Source: Cytophagales bacterium (lineage in GTDB: Bacteria; Bacteroidota; Bacteroidia; Cytophagales; Cyclobacteriaceae). From it: 64,000 nt of DNA. The stretch covers positions 20,292 through 84,291 of the forward strand of contig JADBYQ010000007.1 in NCBI GenBank assembly GCA_020402945.1, written 5' to 3'. Of the stretch, positions 32,867-42,309 are shown in pieces. The stretch's first letter is position 1. Every line of letters starts with the position of its first letter. The position numbers and the translations under genes were made by a program. The notes below the pieces were generated by a model. It was not told the origin of the DNA, did not search any database, and saw only the letters and a program-made list of their open reading frames with translations.

Positions 32867-33475
32867 TTATTTGCGATGCCCATGCTTTCTCATCTCATTC
32901 GCAACACTCACAGAATTTTCATCGCCTCTTTTCTCCAATTCTGAAATGATCTGAGTGTGGTTTTTCTCGTCTCGATTTTGACTCAGCTTGTAGCTCGCTT
33001 CCATCCGCTCAATGGTAATTTCAAAACCAATCGTTCCGCGTAACTCGGTATGGAAATACTTTTCTGACATCGTGTCAACAGAAACCGGATGCACTGAATC
33101 TTTTTCGTATTTATTTGTTAGTTGCCTGAGTGATTCGATCAACTCGTCTTCTGACTGCATATGCGCCTTACCATACACGTGAACCGCTACATAGTCCCAT
33201 GAAGGCACATTTTCATGATCATACCACGAAGAGGAAACATACGTGTGGGGTCCCAGAAAAATCACCATCACCTCTTCATTTTGTGGCAGTACACGCCATT
33301 GCTTGTTGCCACGACTTATGTGTCCTTGCAACTTGCCCCCAACCAGAATCAGTGGAATGTGCGTTGCCCATAGCTTTCCATCCACCGTGCTGACTACAAT
33401 ACCAAATCCATTCTTTCGAATAAAATCTGTTAGGTCTTCTTCGTTTTCGTTTTTCGCATAAGCGGGTGTATACAT
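32867..33475 (-). CDS. PaiB-like FMN-binding protein
   Basis: A 202-residue protein of the FMN-binding negative transcriptional regulator (PaiB) family with a split-barrel flavin-binding fold: MYTPAYAKNENEEDLTDFI at the start, ATHIPLIL, HISRGNKQWR, VMVIFLGPHTYVSSSWY and SWDYVAVHVYGKAH. PaiB of Bacillus was linked to control of sporulation and degradative enzymes, but the biochemical function is unclear. It starts 27 bp downstream of the DHCW cupin gene's stop, and is the last gene of a likely minus-strand operon. Confidence 0.88.
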   Translation of the reverse strand: MYTPAYAKNENEEDLTDFIRKNGFGIVVSTVDGKLWATHIPLILVGGKLQGHISRGNKQWRVLPQNEEVMVIFLGPHTYVSSSWYDHENVPSWDYVAVHVYGKAHMQSEDELIESLRQLTNKYEKDSVHPVSVDTMSEKYFHTELRGTIGFEITIERMEASYKLSQNRDEKNHTQIISELEKRGDENSVSVANEMRKHGHRK

Positions 33476-33502
33476 ACGTTAATTTTTAAAGCCAACGAGT
33501 TA

Positions 33503-33835
33503 TTAATCTACAATGAACAACTTTACACCTTTTTCACTTCTCGTGCGATGTGCTTCTGCCCCATCCCCTACCTGATACGAAAGGCCTGCGCTCAAACGGA
33601 ATTCTCTGCCATCTTCTAATTCGGTTATCATTTCACCCTCCACACAAAATATAATATGACCTTTCTTGCACCAATGATCTGCCAGATAGTTGACCGAATA
33701 CTCAACCATCCGCACACGCACATTGCCAAAATGTTGTACGCGCCAAAGCGCAAAACCCGTGGCACCTTCATGGCGCTCTGCAGCTACAGATTTCCAATCA
33801 GTAATACCAAACATTATTTTTTGATCAATGACCAT
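33503..33835 (-). CDS. DHCW-motif cupin fold protein
   Basis: A 110-residue single cupin. The family-defining segment is YLADHWCKKGHIIFCVEGE, followed by GLSYQVGDGAEAHRTRSEKGVKLFIVD with the second cupin motif. The family is conserved in Bacteroidota and uncharacterised. The ATG at 33835 overlaps the upstream decarboxylase gene by 11 bp; an alternative ATG at 33814 removes 7 residues and the overlap. The overlap suggests translational coupling. Confidence 0.82.
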   Translation of the reverse strand: MVIDQKIMFGITDWKSVAAERHEGATGFALWRVQHFGNVRVRMVEYSVNYLADHWCKKGHIIFCVEGEMITELEDGREFRLSAGLSYQVGDGAEAHRTRSEKGVKLFIVD

Positions 33836-35240
33836 TTCTAAGTTGGTTAATTACTTCATCCATCAAACCTAGCACCAAGTTGACATCGTCCGTGGTGGTG
33901 CGCCAATTCACAAATGCCGCGCGAATTCCTTTTCTGTCTTTGTATAGTGTAGGAGTCATAAATACTTTTCCGGTTGCATTTAATGCTCTTAGGAACACGG
34001 TTACTTCATCCGGGTTTGTTTCCTTTCTCAATGTAAAACAAACAGTATTCAACCTAACAGGTGCTAATAATTCAAAATCTAAAGATGTCTCAATGCCCTT
34101 GCCAAACTGTGCAGCATGACTAATATTATCATCTACAATGGACCTAATACCTTCCTGGCCATACGCTACCAGCGAAAACCAAACCGACAGTGCTTTCAAT
34201 CTTCTTGAGTTCTCCGGAAGGAAATTCAGGTAATTGAAATTCTCCAATGGGTTGCCTAGGTATGGCGCGTTGGAGTTTTGGAACGTCTCTACTTGAAGTA
34301 AGCTGTGTTTTTGTTTCACGAAAAACACTGCGCTCTCATAGGGCACATTCAACCACTTATGGCAATCAATTGTGATGCTATCTGACTGTTCCCAGTCCTC
34401 TACTAAATGTTGATAGGGCGATGAGCAAGCAGCAAATCCACCAAAGGCGGCATCAATATGCCACCAAAATGAATACTTCTCTTTCAGTTTGGCGATGGCT
34501 TTGAAATCATCAAAGTCAACCGTATTGACTGTGCCTGCACTGGAAATCAAAATGATGGGTTCTGTTGGATTTTTTTGTAAATAATCTTCTAGCGCAACTA
34601 CATCGATTGCCTCTCGATTGCCAACTTCTGTGGCTATTTTGACTAAATTGTTACTACCGATCCCCAACATTGATAATGATTTTATTGAAGAGGAATGTGG
34701 TGTAGCGGCAACAACTTTAACTCCTTTTGTCAATCCCTCTTTGGCAACATCTATTCCAATCTGTTTTCCTATCCATTGGCGCGCCACCGCCAAACAAGTA
34801 AAGTTGGACATCGTTGCACCTGTAACAAAACCTCCAAAAAAATCCTTTGGCAATTGAAATAGATCCAACAATAATTGAATGGTTTCTATTTCGAGATTGG
34901 CAGATACATCACCTTGTCCTTTTAGCCCTTGCGGGTTTTGATCATAGACTGTTGAAAGCCAATCGCCTGCGATCGCTGCCGGAGTAGTTCCTCCAGTAAC
35001 AAAACCCCAATAGCGCGGCCCGGATGAACCAACCATGAGCGCTTCAAATCGTTCGTTGAATTGCTGTAACGCACCAAGCGTACCAACACCGGATTGGTCA
35101 AGCTTCGTGCGCAGTAATGGAACTTCTGATGATGTAGTTGGTCGCTCGTGCAGCTCACTTAGGTACACGGTACTTTGCGTTGAGATGAGTTCAAAGAGTG
35201 AACTCACCTCTTCGGATTCCTTTTTTATTAGTGAATTCAT
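33825..35240 (-). CDS. Pyridoxal-dependent decarboxylase (group II)
   Basis: A 471-residue fold-type I PLP enzyme of the glutamate/aromatic-amino-acid decarboxylase group. Visible are PRYWGFVTGGTTPAAIAGDW, GGFVTGATMSNFTCLAVAR (PLP phosphate contacts), the cofactor Asp in WWHIDAAFGGFA, and the Schiff-base Lys in DCHKWLNVPYES. The amino acid used is not evident. It starts exactly where the upstream GNAT stops, and overlaps the downstream cupin gene, so it is part of an operon with acetyltransferases. An amine-producing and acetylating pathway is possible but inferred. Confidence 0.88.
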   Translation of the reverse strand: MNSLIKKESEEVSSLFELISTQSTVYLSELHERPTTSSEVPLLRTKLDQSGVGTLGALQQFNERFEALMVGSSGPRYWGFVTGGTTPAAIAGDWLSTVYDQNPQGLKGQGDVSANLEIETIQLLLDLFQLPKDFFGGFVTGATMSNFTCLAVARQWIGKQIGIDVAKEGLTKGVKVVAATPHSSSIKSLSMLGIGSNNLVKIATEVGNREAIDVVALEDYLQKNPTEPIILISSAGTVNTVDFDDFKAIAKLKEKYSFWWHIDAAFGGFAACSSPYQHLVEDWEQSDSITIDCHKWLNVPYESAVFFVKQKHSLLQVETFQNSNAPYLGNPLENFNYLNFLPENSRRLKALSVWFSLVAYGQEGIRSIVDDNISHAAQFGKGIETSLDFELLAPVRLNTVCFTLRKETNPDEVTVFLRALNATGKVFMTPTLYKDRKGIRAAFVNWRTTTDDVNLVLGLMDEVINQLRNGH

Positions 35241-35708
35241 TTAAATCAGTATCAATTCCATTTTGATATCACTCCGCTTGTATGGACCATCTAACGCAAC
35301 TTCTACAAATCCAAGCTTGCGATACAAATTAATGGCAGCTAAAAGCTTTGTGTTAGAGTATAGTATGATTTTGGTGGCGTTTTTTTCTCGTGCTTTTGCG
35401 ATAGCTGCAATGGCCAATTTTTCGCCAATTCCCTTTCCTTGAAAGGTTTCGTCAACTGCCATTTTTGTAAACTCAAATATTGTTTTGCTCACTCTTTTCA
35501 AGGCGACTACTCCTACTGCTTGGTTTTCCACGATAGCTAATAAGATCTCACCACCAGCCTCAAGTATTTTTTGATCCGGATGCTGAAGAACCTCTACATC
35601 GATCGGTTCAATCCAAAAGTATTTTTCAATCCATGCTCGATTGAGAGACTCAAACGCGGGTTGATGTTCTGGTATGTAGCTGACAATTTTAACATCCTGA
35701 GTAGTCAT
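35241..35708 (-). CDS. GNAT family N-acetyltransferase
   Basis: A 155-residue GNAT. The acetyl-CoA motif is FTKMAVDETFQGKGIGEKLAIAAI (Q/RxxGxG/A pattern QGKGIG), and the ending LYSNTKLLAAINLYRKLGFVEV is the usual beta6-alpha4 segment. It abuts the PLP decarboxylase start with no gap and lies 6 bp after the other GNAT's stop, so both belong to the same minus-strand operon. Substrate unknown. Confidence 0.88.
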   Translation of the reverse strand: MTTQDVKIVSYIPEHQPAFESLNRAWIEKYFWIEPIDVEVLQHPDQKILEAGGEILLAIVENQAVGVVALKRVSKTIFEFTKMAVDETFQGKGIGEKLAIAAIAKAREKNATKIILYSNTKLLAAINLYRKLGFVEVALDGPYKRSDIKMELILI

Positions 35709-35714
35709 GGTATG

Positions 35715-36161
35715 CTAATTATCCCAGCTATAAAAATGATGATCCTGATCTAGTTGAAAACCAACCTTGGGGTACAACCTATTGCCGATGGTATTAGACT
35801 TGGCTGTTTCCAGAATCAATCCACATCCGCCCGTTTGTCTGCAATGCTCCTTGGCTCTTTCGATCAGCGCCATTGAAAATCCTTTCCCTCGAAAAGGCAC
35901 GTCTACGAATAAATCATTGAGCAGCCATAGCCGCTTCATCCTCGTGGAAGAGAAAAGTGGATAGAGTTGCGTAAAGCCGGTCATCACATTGGCTTCATCG
36001 AATGAAACAAAAATAACTGATTCATTTGCTTCGATTCGCTGTCTCAGAAATTCTTTTGTAGCGGTCACATCTGATTGCTTTTCATAAAAGACCCGATACT
36101 GATCAAACAGAATAGCCAGGCTTTCCAGGTGATTAATTGTCGCTTGTTCTACTCGAATCAT
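35715..36161 (-). CDS. GNAT family N-acetyltransferase
   Basis: A 148-residue GNAT with LNDLFVDVPFRGKGFSMALIERA (RGKGFS acetyl-CoA loop) and GLILETAKSNTIGNRLYPKVGFQLD. It is more similar to the aminoglycoside/amino-acid acetyltransferase-like GNATs that begin MIRVEQATINHLE than to its neighbour, so the two are not recent duplicates. It starts 20 bp after the PhzF-like gene's stop in the same operon. Confidence 0.87.
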   Translation of the reverse strand: MIRVEQATINHLESLAILFDQYRVFYEKQSDVTATKEFLRQRIEANESVIFVSFDEANVMTGFTQLYPLFSSTRMKRLWLLNDLFVDVPFRGKGFSMALIERAKEHCRQTGGCGLILETAKSNTIGNRLYPKVGFQLDQDHHFYSWDN

Positions 36162-36181
36162 AGTGTTTTTGATCAGCGTTT

Positions 36182-36970
36182 TTATAAGTCGACAAATAGT
36201 TTGCCGACCAAGTACAATCTGGCTTGCCCTCTGATCTCAACTCGGTCGCCAATTAATTTACACTTCAAATCTCCCTTCCGTTTCGATAATTGACGGGCCA
36301 AAAATTCTGTTTTATCCAAAACCCGTGCCCAATAAGGAGTCAACGTGGTATGCGCTGAACCCGTCACCGGGTCTTCATCCATACCCGACTGTGGGCCAAA
36401 AAATCTTGAAACAAAATCAACGTGTTTGCCCTTGGCCGTTACGATGATGCCGCGGGCGTCTACTTTTCCAATCAATTTAAAATCCGGACTCATGTTCACG
36501 ATTTGGTCTTCGTTCTCAAATACCAACATGTAATCTGTTTTGCCCTTAAATGTTTTTATAGATTTTACCCCAAGCCCTTCTTCCAACTCGGGTATTGAGT
36601 TTACTTCTCTCAGTGTATCGACAGGAAAGTTCAGCGTAAGCATGTCACCTGATTTTGTTACTGTCAATTGCCCGCTGCGTGAATTAAACGTGATCGTATC
36701 GCCTTGGAAGTTTTCATGGTTGAACAAAATAAAAGCGGTGGCCAGGGTGGCGTGCCCGCACAAATCTACTTCTACTGTAGGCGTAAACCATCGGATGCGC
36801 AAACCCTCTTTTTCATTGACATAGAAAGCGGTTTCTGCCAAACAGTTCTCCATGGCAATGTTTTGCATTACTGAATCTGGCAACCATTCTTCTAATGGGC
36901 AAACAGCCGCGGGATTTCCACCAAACACCTTGTTGGTAAACGCATCTACCTGGTAAATTTTAATTTCCAT
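36182..36970 (-). CDS. PhzF family isomerase-like protein
   Basis: A 262-residue PhzF-fold protein (duplicated diaminopimelate-epimerase fold). The first half begins MEIKIYQVDAFTNKVFGGNPAAV with the catalytic-Glu segment NCLAETAFYV, then VDLCGHATLATAFILF. The second half has SRFFGPQSGMDEDPVTGSAH. The ATG at 36970 is preferred over an upstream in-frame start at 37024 because the family starts here and it lies 4 bp after the EamA stop. PhzF of Pseudomonas works in phenazine synthesis; most homologues have unknown substrates and no phenazine genes are near. Confidence 0.88.
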   Translation of the reverse strand: MEIKIYQVDAFTNKVFGGNPAAVCPLEEWLPDSVMQNIAMENCLAETAFYVNEKEGLRIRWFTPTVEVDLCGHATLATAFILFNHENFQGDTITFNSRSGQLTVTKSGDMLTLNFPVDTLREVNSIPELEEGLGVKSIKTFKGKTDYMLVFENEDQIVNMSPDFKLIGKVDARGIIVTAKGKHVDFVSRFFGPQSGMDEDPVTGSAHTTLTPYWARVLDKTEFLARQLSKRKGDLKCKLIGDRVEIRGQARLYLVGKLFVDL

Positions 36971-36974
36971 TTTG

Positions 36975-37952
36975 TTAGGACTTAAGGTTTGAGATTTTAG
37001 ATTTGAGATCGATAGCCTTCCCAATCTTAAACAGTGAATGTTGAGTATTGATTGGATTATTTTTTATTTGATAGCCACGGTTGACGAGATAGATTCCTAC
37101 AACGGTAACGACAATAGCCAGTCCAATTTGAAAATTTAGTTTTTCGTTCAGGATAAGCCAACCTAAAATGACAGCTACTATTGGGTTGATGTAGGCATAT
37201 AGAGAGACCAATGTCATAGGCAATTTTTTGATTGCATACGAATAACAAGCATAAGCGGCTACCGAGCCTATCAATATCATATAGACCAAGGAAAAAATAA
37301 CTTCGTTGTTCCACTGAATTGCAGAGTAATCATCCGCCAACAAACTAATAGGGATGAGGAATAATCCTCCAAATAGCATTTGCAAGCCGGCATTCAAAAA
37401 CGGATTGGAGTTTTGGTTATTCTTCTTAATCCAGATACTACCTATTGCCCAACAGAGATTAGCCAGAAAAGTAAGCACGATTCCTTTAATGTAATTGGCG
37501 TTCGAAAACTCTATCAGATGTTCTGCAAAAATCATGAGGATGCCTGCAAGACCTGTTGCCAACCCAAGGAGGATCAACCAATTGGGTTTCTCATCTTTAG
37601 TGACTAGCACGTTGATGAGCACAGTCCATATAGGCATCATCGAACATATGATTGCTGCCACTCCACTTGAAATATAAACTTCTGCCCAGCCTACCATGGC
37701 AATACCCAATGTGACCATGAACAGTCCGGAAATAGCTTGGTCAACTAGTACCTTGCGATTTGGCCATTTCGCTTTACCAATTGTAAGCATAAACAAAACC
37801 AAGATTGGGCCGGCCGCTAAAAATCGCAGCATGGAAAACAAGAATGGCGGAAACTGAGTGACACCAATTCGCAACGCCAAGTAAGTGGTGCCCCAAATCA
37901 CACAAACAGCGGCTAATGCCAGATAGGCAATTAAATTCTTATTGTCTTTCAT
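36975..37952 (-). CDS. EamA/DMT family transporter
   Basis: A 325-residue inner-membrane protein with ten hydrophobic helices arranged as two EamA repeats: YLALAAVCVIWGTTYLALRIG at the start, then after the midpoint GIVLTFLANLCWAIGSIWIKK. It belongs to the drug/metabolite exporters that move amino acids, metabolites or drugs out of the cell. It is the first gene of the minus-strand operon with phzF-like, GNAT, decarboxylase, cupin and PaiB-like genes, so it may export the product or toxic substrate of that pathway (inference). Confidence 0.9.
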   Translation of the reverse strand: MKDNKNLIAYLALAAVCVIWGTTYLALRIGVTQFPPFLFSMLRFLAAGPILVLFMLTIGKAKWPNRKVLVDQAISGLFMVTLGIAMVGWAEVYISSGVAAIICSMMPIWTVLINVLVTKDEKPNWLILLGLATGLAGILMIFAEHLIEFSNANYIKGIVLTFLANLCWAIGSIWIKKNNQNSNPFLNAGLQMLFGGLFLIPISLLADDYSAIQWNNEVIFSLVYMILIGSVAAYACYSYAIKKLPMTLVSLYAYINPIVAVILGWLILNEKLNFQIGLAIVVTVVGIYLVNRGYQIKNNPINTQHSLFKIGKAIDLKSKISNLKS

Positions 37953-37964
37953 CTTCTATTTCTT

Positions 37965-38150
37965 CAAAATTCTCTTCGCTCGCTTTACTCCCTAATGGCT
38001 TGTTTGCCAACTTTTCTCGTCAGAAAACTATTTGTTGATATCGAAGCATCAACGCAATGATTCCAACAGCCGCACCCAAAACTAAAAATAACCTATGTCA
38101 CCTACCCATTTATAATTTCGGCTTCAAAATTGATCTTATTACAGCAATAA
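37965..38150 (-). pseudogene. Possible remnant of a membrane-protein C-terminus
   Basis: Across two frames the minus strand reads KWVGDIGYF then LVLGAAVGIIALMLRYQQIVF, a stop, then REKLANKPLGSKASEENFEEIED, which looks like the last helix and tail of a transporter with one frameshift and one stop. This fills most of the ~310-bp gap before the CHAT gene. The family is not identifiable and the call is weak. Confidence 0.3.
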
Positions 38151-38171
38151 AACAGTTTCAGTTTTAAGTAT

Positions 38172-38196
38172 TTTGACCATATCAGTTTAGATGATA
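38172..38196 (+). promoter_or_regulatory. Possible MocR-type operator half site upstream of the CHAT gene
   Basis: TTTGACCATATCAGTT (38172-38187) matches 15 of 16 bases of the site at 46695-46710 that belongs to the MocR-type gene's operator. An imperfect second half, TGATAATACC, follows. It lies about 70-90 bp before the preferred start of the CHAT gene. Confidence 0.45.
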
Positions 38197-38264
38197 ATAC
38201 CTACTTTGTGGTATTGTCAGTATGGCTTCCAAGATCGATCTTTGAAGATTATAAAGTTGAGTAT

Positions 38265-41200
38265 ATGCGTAGCCTATTTTTTCTGTTCTGTCTCGTTATC
38301 TCCTTTAGTGGTATCGCTCAGGAATGGCTGACTCTTTATCAGAAGGCGCAGACTAGTTATGCAAACAGCCAATTTGAAACCGCCTATGTAGAAGCTGGTC
38401 AGGCACTTAAGAAATACCAGGAAGAAGATGGGGCCACCAATGACGCCTACGCATCCATTCTAAGAGTACTTGCCAATGTCTGTTTTCAGCAAGAAAAATT
38501 AGAGGAAGGACTGGGGTACGCCCAAAAGGAAATTCAGATTCGCGAAGGAAAAAAGGATCTGGTGCTGTCTGCTGCTTTTGAGAACACGGCTCAATTCCAT
38601 CAAGAAATGGGCGATTATCAGAAAGCCATAGAACAGTTGGCTCGATCAAAAGAGGTGCTGTTAAATTTCTACTCCGTAGATGAAAATCCGATTGTAGAGT
38701 GTGAATTAAACATGGCCATCAATCATTACCTGGCAAACAATAACAACCAAGCCTTACTTCTCTTCAAAGATGCTTTCTCTCGCCTGAAGTCTGAAAAGAT
38801 TGAAACATTACAATCAAAGTATTATTTCGGCCTACTGAATTTAGAGATGGGCAACGCTGAAACTGCTTTGACAGTCTTTTCAGAAACACAAAAAAAATAT
38901 CAAGACAGTAGCATTACAGAAACAATCGACTACGCGCTTGTTGTGAAGGGATTGGCAGAAACACAGCACCAACTGAAAGAGTATGAAAAAGCAGAGGCTG
39001 CGTATCAGGTAAGTCAGGTCCTATTTGAAAAATTGGAAGCTGTCAATGACGATGAATATTTGTATTTATTGAACAGCCGCGCGATCAATTTAGAACAACT
39101 GGGTAAGAAAGAGTTAGCGGAATCACTATTTGGAATCGTGGCCAAACATCCAGAAGGAAGACTTCCTTATGCTGCCGCTTTAAACAATCGAGCCGCTTTG
39201 CTCCAAGCGAAAGGGGAATTTGAATCCGCACAAAAACTATATGAAGAGTCGATCTCTAAACTTGACAAAACAAAAAAAACAGAATCCCTTTTGTATGCAG
39301 AGACGTTGCGGAATTTAGCTTTATTACAGGCCGAACGAAAACAGTTAGAAAAGGCCATTCAGCTTATTGATGAATCATACTCGATTATTGTCGGAACGTT
39401 GGGAGAGGTTCACCCCAGCGCCATTAACTCGCTGAATAAAAAAGCGTCTATCCTCTACAAAGCAAATCAAACACAACAGGCCAAGAGAGACTATGAAAAA
39501 GTGATCAACGTACTTGCCTCTAAACCTTCTCATGAAATGGCCGTTGCTCAGATTGGTCTCGCGCAATGCATTCAGAAGGAAGCAAAATATGTTGCCGCAG
39601 ACTCAATATACCGAGTTGTGATTGGTTACTATGACGCGGGCCAATTGAACAAGGATGATCAATTTATAACAGTGCTGGCTAGCTACGCATCCCTTTTACA
39701 AGAACAAGGTCAGCTAAAGGAAGCTTCCGCTACTATGCAAAAAGCACTTGTTCAATTAAAGAAAACCAAGGGTATGCAGCATGAATACTACCCGATTTTA
39801 CTTGAAAATATTGCATCGCTTCATTTGAGGTTGGGAAAACGAGAGTTGGCTAAAGCAAAACTCGACTCAGCCGAAGCCTTTTTTGATTCTGAAAAAAAGA
39901 TGAATAGTGAGGCCTATGGAGCCATGCTGTTGGGCAAAGGAAGGTACCACCAAGTGTCCGGTGAGTATCAAAAAGCAGAACTATACTTGCGAAAGGGAAC
40001 AGATTTGTTCTTGAAATTAAATGGAGAAAGAAGTGAATCGTATGCGTTTGCTATTAATTCGCTAGCCCTCTATTATCAGACAATGGGGAATTTTCCGGAA
40101 GCAGAACCCCTTTTTACGAAAGCATTGGCTATTAGAGAGCAGACAAACGGCAAGGTGTCAACAGAGTACGCCACGGTATTGCAAAATCTTGCTTCGCTTT
40201 ATCAGTTACAGGAGAACTATCAAAAAGCAGAACCTCTATTGCAAGAAGCCAATAAAATAGATGAAGCCGTACTCGGCACCAAGCATCCACAATACCTCGT
40301 CTCGCTTCAAAACTTAGCTACACTCTACCAAAAGAAAAAAGACTTGGAAAAGGCTGCCTTTATGATGGAAACTGTCCGCTCGCTCACGGAAAAAATAGTT
40401 GGAAAAAATCATCCCTCTTATGTAACGGTGGTAAGTAATATCGCTTCTCTCTATCAAGACCAAGGAAAATATGCAGAATCAGAAGCCCTATGGAAAGAAA
40501 GTGTGAACCTAAGAAAATCGATGTTGGGCGAAGATCATCCAGATTATGCACGATCGCTTTATGGATTAGCCGGTGTCTATTTTGCAACTGGAAGATTCTC
40601 CGAAGCGGCTCCCCATTTTAACACCGTTGTAGAAAAATATCAGCGCCAGATAGTTACCTATTTTGATGCGTTGAGCGAAAAGGAAAAGAGTGCCTTCTAC
40701 AATCGCATCAGACCCGTGTTTGAATCCTACCAGGATTTTTGTGTGCAGCTCATCGCGCAAAAATCGGCAAACGAAGGCGTTATCGAAAAACTTTATGACA
40801 TCCAGTTATCTACAAAAGCCATTCTCTTAAATGCATCGAATAAAGTAAGAAATGCAATTATGAATAGTGGAGATGTAGAGTTGCAGAATCTCTTCCGCCA
40901 ATGGCAGGCTACAAAAGAAGAACTGGTTCGTTCATATAGCCTCACTACTGAGGAGCGCACACGCTTAGGGATCGATTTAGTGAAAGAGGAAGAGAAAGCA
41001 AATGACTTAGAAAAGAACCTATCTGCACGCTCCTCGCAGTTCGCCCTTGGAAAAAAGAATGTTTCCTGGAAAGACGTAAAAGCCAGTCTAAAGCCTAATG
41101 AGACAGCGATAGAGATCATCCGGATCAAAAAAAAGTATGTTCCTGATTCCATCTATTATGCCGCTCTTATTTTAAGTGGTACCAATGAAAAACCCCAATT

Positions 41201-42236
41201 GTTCATTTGGCCAGAGGGCGATAAAATGGAAAATAGATGGTACAAGTATCATCGAAATGCGATCAAATTTCATTTCAAAGACACCATTTCATTTAAACAT
41301 TTCTGGGGGCCGTTGCTCACTAGCCTTCCTGCCTCAAAAACTCTATTTATTAGCTGCGATGGCGTCTTCAATAAGATCAACCTAAACTGCATTCAGAATC
41401 CCAATACTGACAAATGGGCCATTGATGAGTTTAATATTCGGTTAGTAAGCAATACCAGGGAATTAACTGAATCCCACCCAAGCATGAAAACATCTTCCAA
41501 TCAAGCAAGTATTTTTGGATATGCCGATTTCAATCTAACAGCCGCCAACCAAGTCATTGCTAGCACGGGTGGCAAGCGTGCGTCCCGATATGGATTTCAG
41601 GGAGAAGAAATTCCCATGCTGCCTGCCACGAAAAAGGAAGTCGATTTGCTGAACGAAGTCTTAACTTCGAAAGCATGGAAAACATCTTCCTTCACACTGC
41701 TTGACGCCACCGAAGAGAATTTCAAAAAAATTAATAATCCTCAAATCTTACACATTGCCACCCACGGCTTTTTTCTAAATGATGTGGATGTAAATGATGA
41801 ATTGGAAAGCAATGAAGAAAGTCAATTGGCAAAAAATCCGTTGTTTAGATCCGGTATCCTGCTGGCAGGTGCAGGGTTGCAACAGGCCGGAACACAAGAA
41901 GATGGAGTGCTGACGGCCTATGAAGCTATGAACCTAACACTCGATAATACTGAACTTGTGTCGCTATCAGCGTGCGAGACGGGTCTAGGCGATGTACGAA
42001 ATGGCGAGGGTGTGTATGGTTTGCAGCGATCGTTTTTAGTTGCCGGAGCCAGAACTGTGATTATGAGTTTGTGGCAAGTTGATGATGAAGCGACTCAAGA
42101 ATTAATGAGCACTTTTTATACGCAATGGATCAATGGCATGGATAAGTTTCAAGCCTTCCGCGCAGCACAGCTGGCGATTAAGGAAAAACACAAACTACCC
42201 TACTACTGGGGTGCGTTTGTTATGATTGGAAATTAA
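38265..42236 (+). CDS. Secreted TPR protein with C-terminal CHAT protease domain
   Basis: A 1323-residue protein from ATG 38265, chosen for the signal peptide MRSLFFLFCLVISFSGIAQ; an upstream in-frame start at 38208 would hide it. Residues ~25-830 are about 20 TPR units, several of the long kinesin-light-chain type (YATVLQNLASLYQLQENYQKAEPLL). The C-terminal third is a CHAT (caspase-like, clan CD) domain with His 1167 in HIATHGFF and Cys 1237 in LSACETGLGD, the expected catalytic pair, ending WGAFVMIGN. It would act in the periplasm or on the surface. It is the first gene of a plus-strand group with a PD40-OmpA protein and an unknown secreted protein. Target unknown. Confidence 0.9.
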   Translation: MRSLFFLFCLVISFSGIAQEWLTLYQKAQTSYANSQFETAYVEAGQALKKYQEEDGATNDAYASILRVLANVCFQQEKLEEGLGYAQKEIQIREGKKDLVLSAAFENTAQFHQEMGDYQKAIEQLARSKEVLLNFYSVDENPIVECELNMAINHYLANNNNQALLLFKDAFSRLKSEKIETLQSKYYFGLLNLEMGNAETALTVFSETQKKYQDSSITETIDYALVVKGLAETQHQLKEYEKAEAAYQVSQVLFEKLEAVNDDEYLYLLNSRAINLEQLGKKELAESLFGIVAKHPEGRLPYAAALNNRAALLQAKGEFESAQKLYEESISKLDKTKKTESLLYAETLRNLALLQAERKQLEKAIQLIDESYSIIVGTLGEVHPSAINSLNKKASILYKANQTQQAKRDYEKVINVLASKPSHEMAVAQIGLAQCIQKEAKYVAADSIYRVVIGYYDAGQLNKDDQFITVLASYASLLQEQGQLKEASATMQKALVQLKKTKGMQHEYYPILLENIASLHLRLGKRELAKAKLDSAEAFFDSEKKMNSEAYGAMLLGKGRYHQVSGEYQKAELYLRKGTDLFLKLNGERSESYAFAINSLALYYQTMGNFPEAEPLFTKALAIREQTNGKVSTEYATVLQNLASLYQLQENYQKAEPLLQEANKIDEAVLGTKHPQYLVSLQNLATLYQKKKDLEKAAFMMETVRSLTEKIVGKNHPSYVTVVSNIASLYQDQGKYAESEALWKESVNLRKSMLGEDHPDYARSLYGLAGVYFATGRFSEAAPHFNTVVEKYQRQIVTYFDALSEKEKSAFYNRIRPVFESYQDFCVQLIAQKSANEGVIEKLYDIQLSTKAILLNASNKVRNAIMNSGDVELQNLFRQWQATKEELVRSYSLTTEERTRLGIDLVKEEEKANDLEKNLSARSSQFALGKKNVSWKDVKASLKPNETAIEIIRIKKKYVPDSIYYAALILSGTNEKPQLFIWPEGDKMENRWYKYHRNAIKFHFKDTISFKHFWGPLLTSLPASKTLFISCDGVFNKINLNCIQNPNTDKWAIDEFNIRLVSNTRELTESHPSMKTSSNQASIFGYADFNLTAANQVIASTGGKRASRYGFQGEEIPMLPATKKEVDLLNEVLTSKAWKTSSFTLLDATEENFKKINNPQILHIATHGFFLNDVDVNDELESNEESQLAKNPLFRSGILLAGAGLQQAGTQEDGVLTAYEAMNLTLDNTELVSLSACETGLGDVRNGEGVYGLQRSFLVAGARTVIMSLWQVDDEATQELMSTFYTQWINGMDKFQAFRAAQLAIKEKHKLPYYWGAFVMIGN

Positions 42237-42309
42237 TCGATGACCAAAATGGATCTTGTTAAAAACGGATGGTAGATTTGGTATCAATAGATCGAATGAG
42301 GATTAAGTT

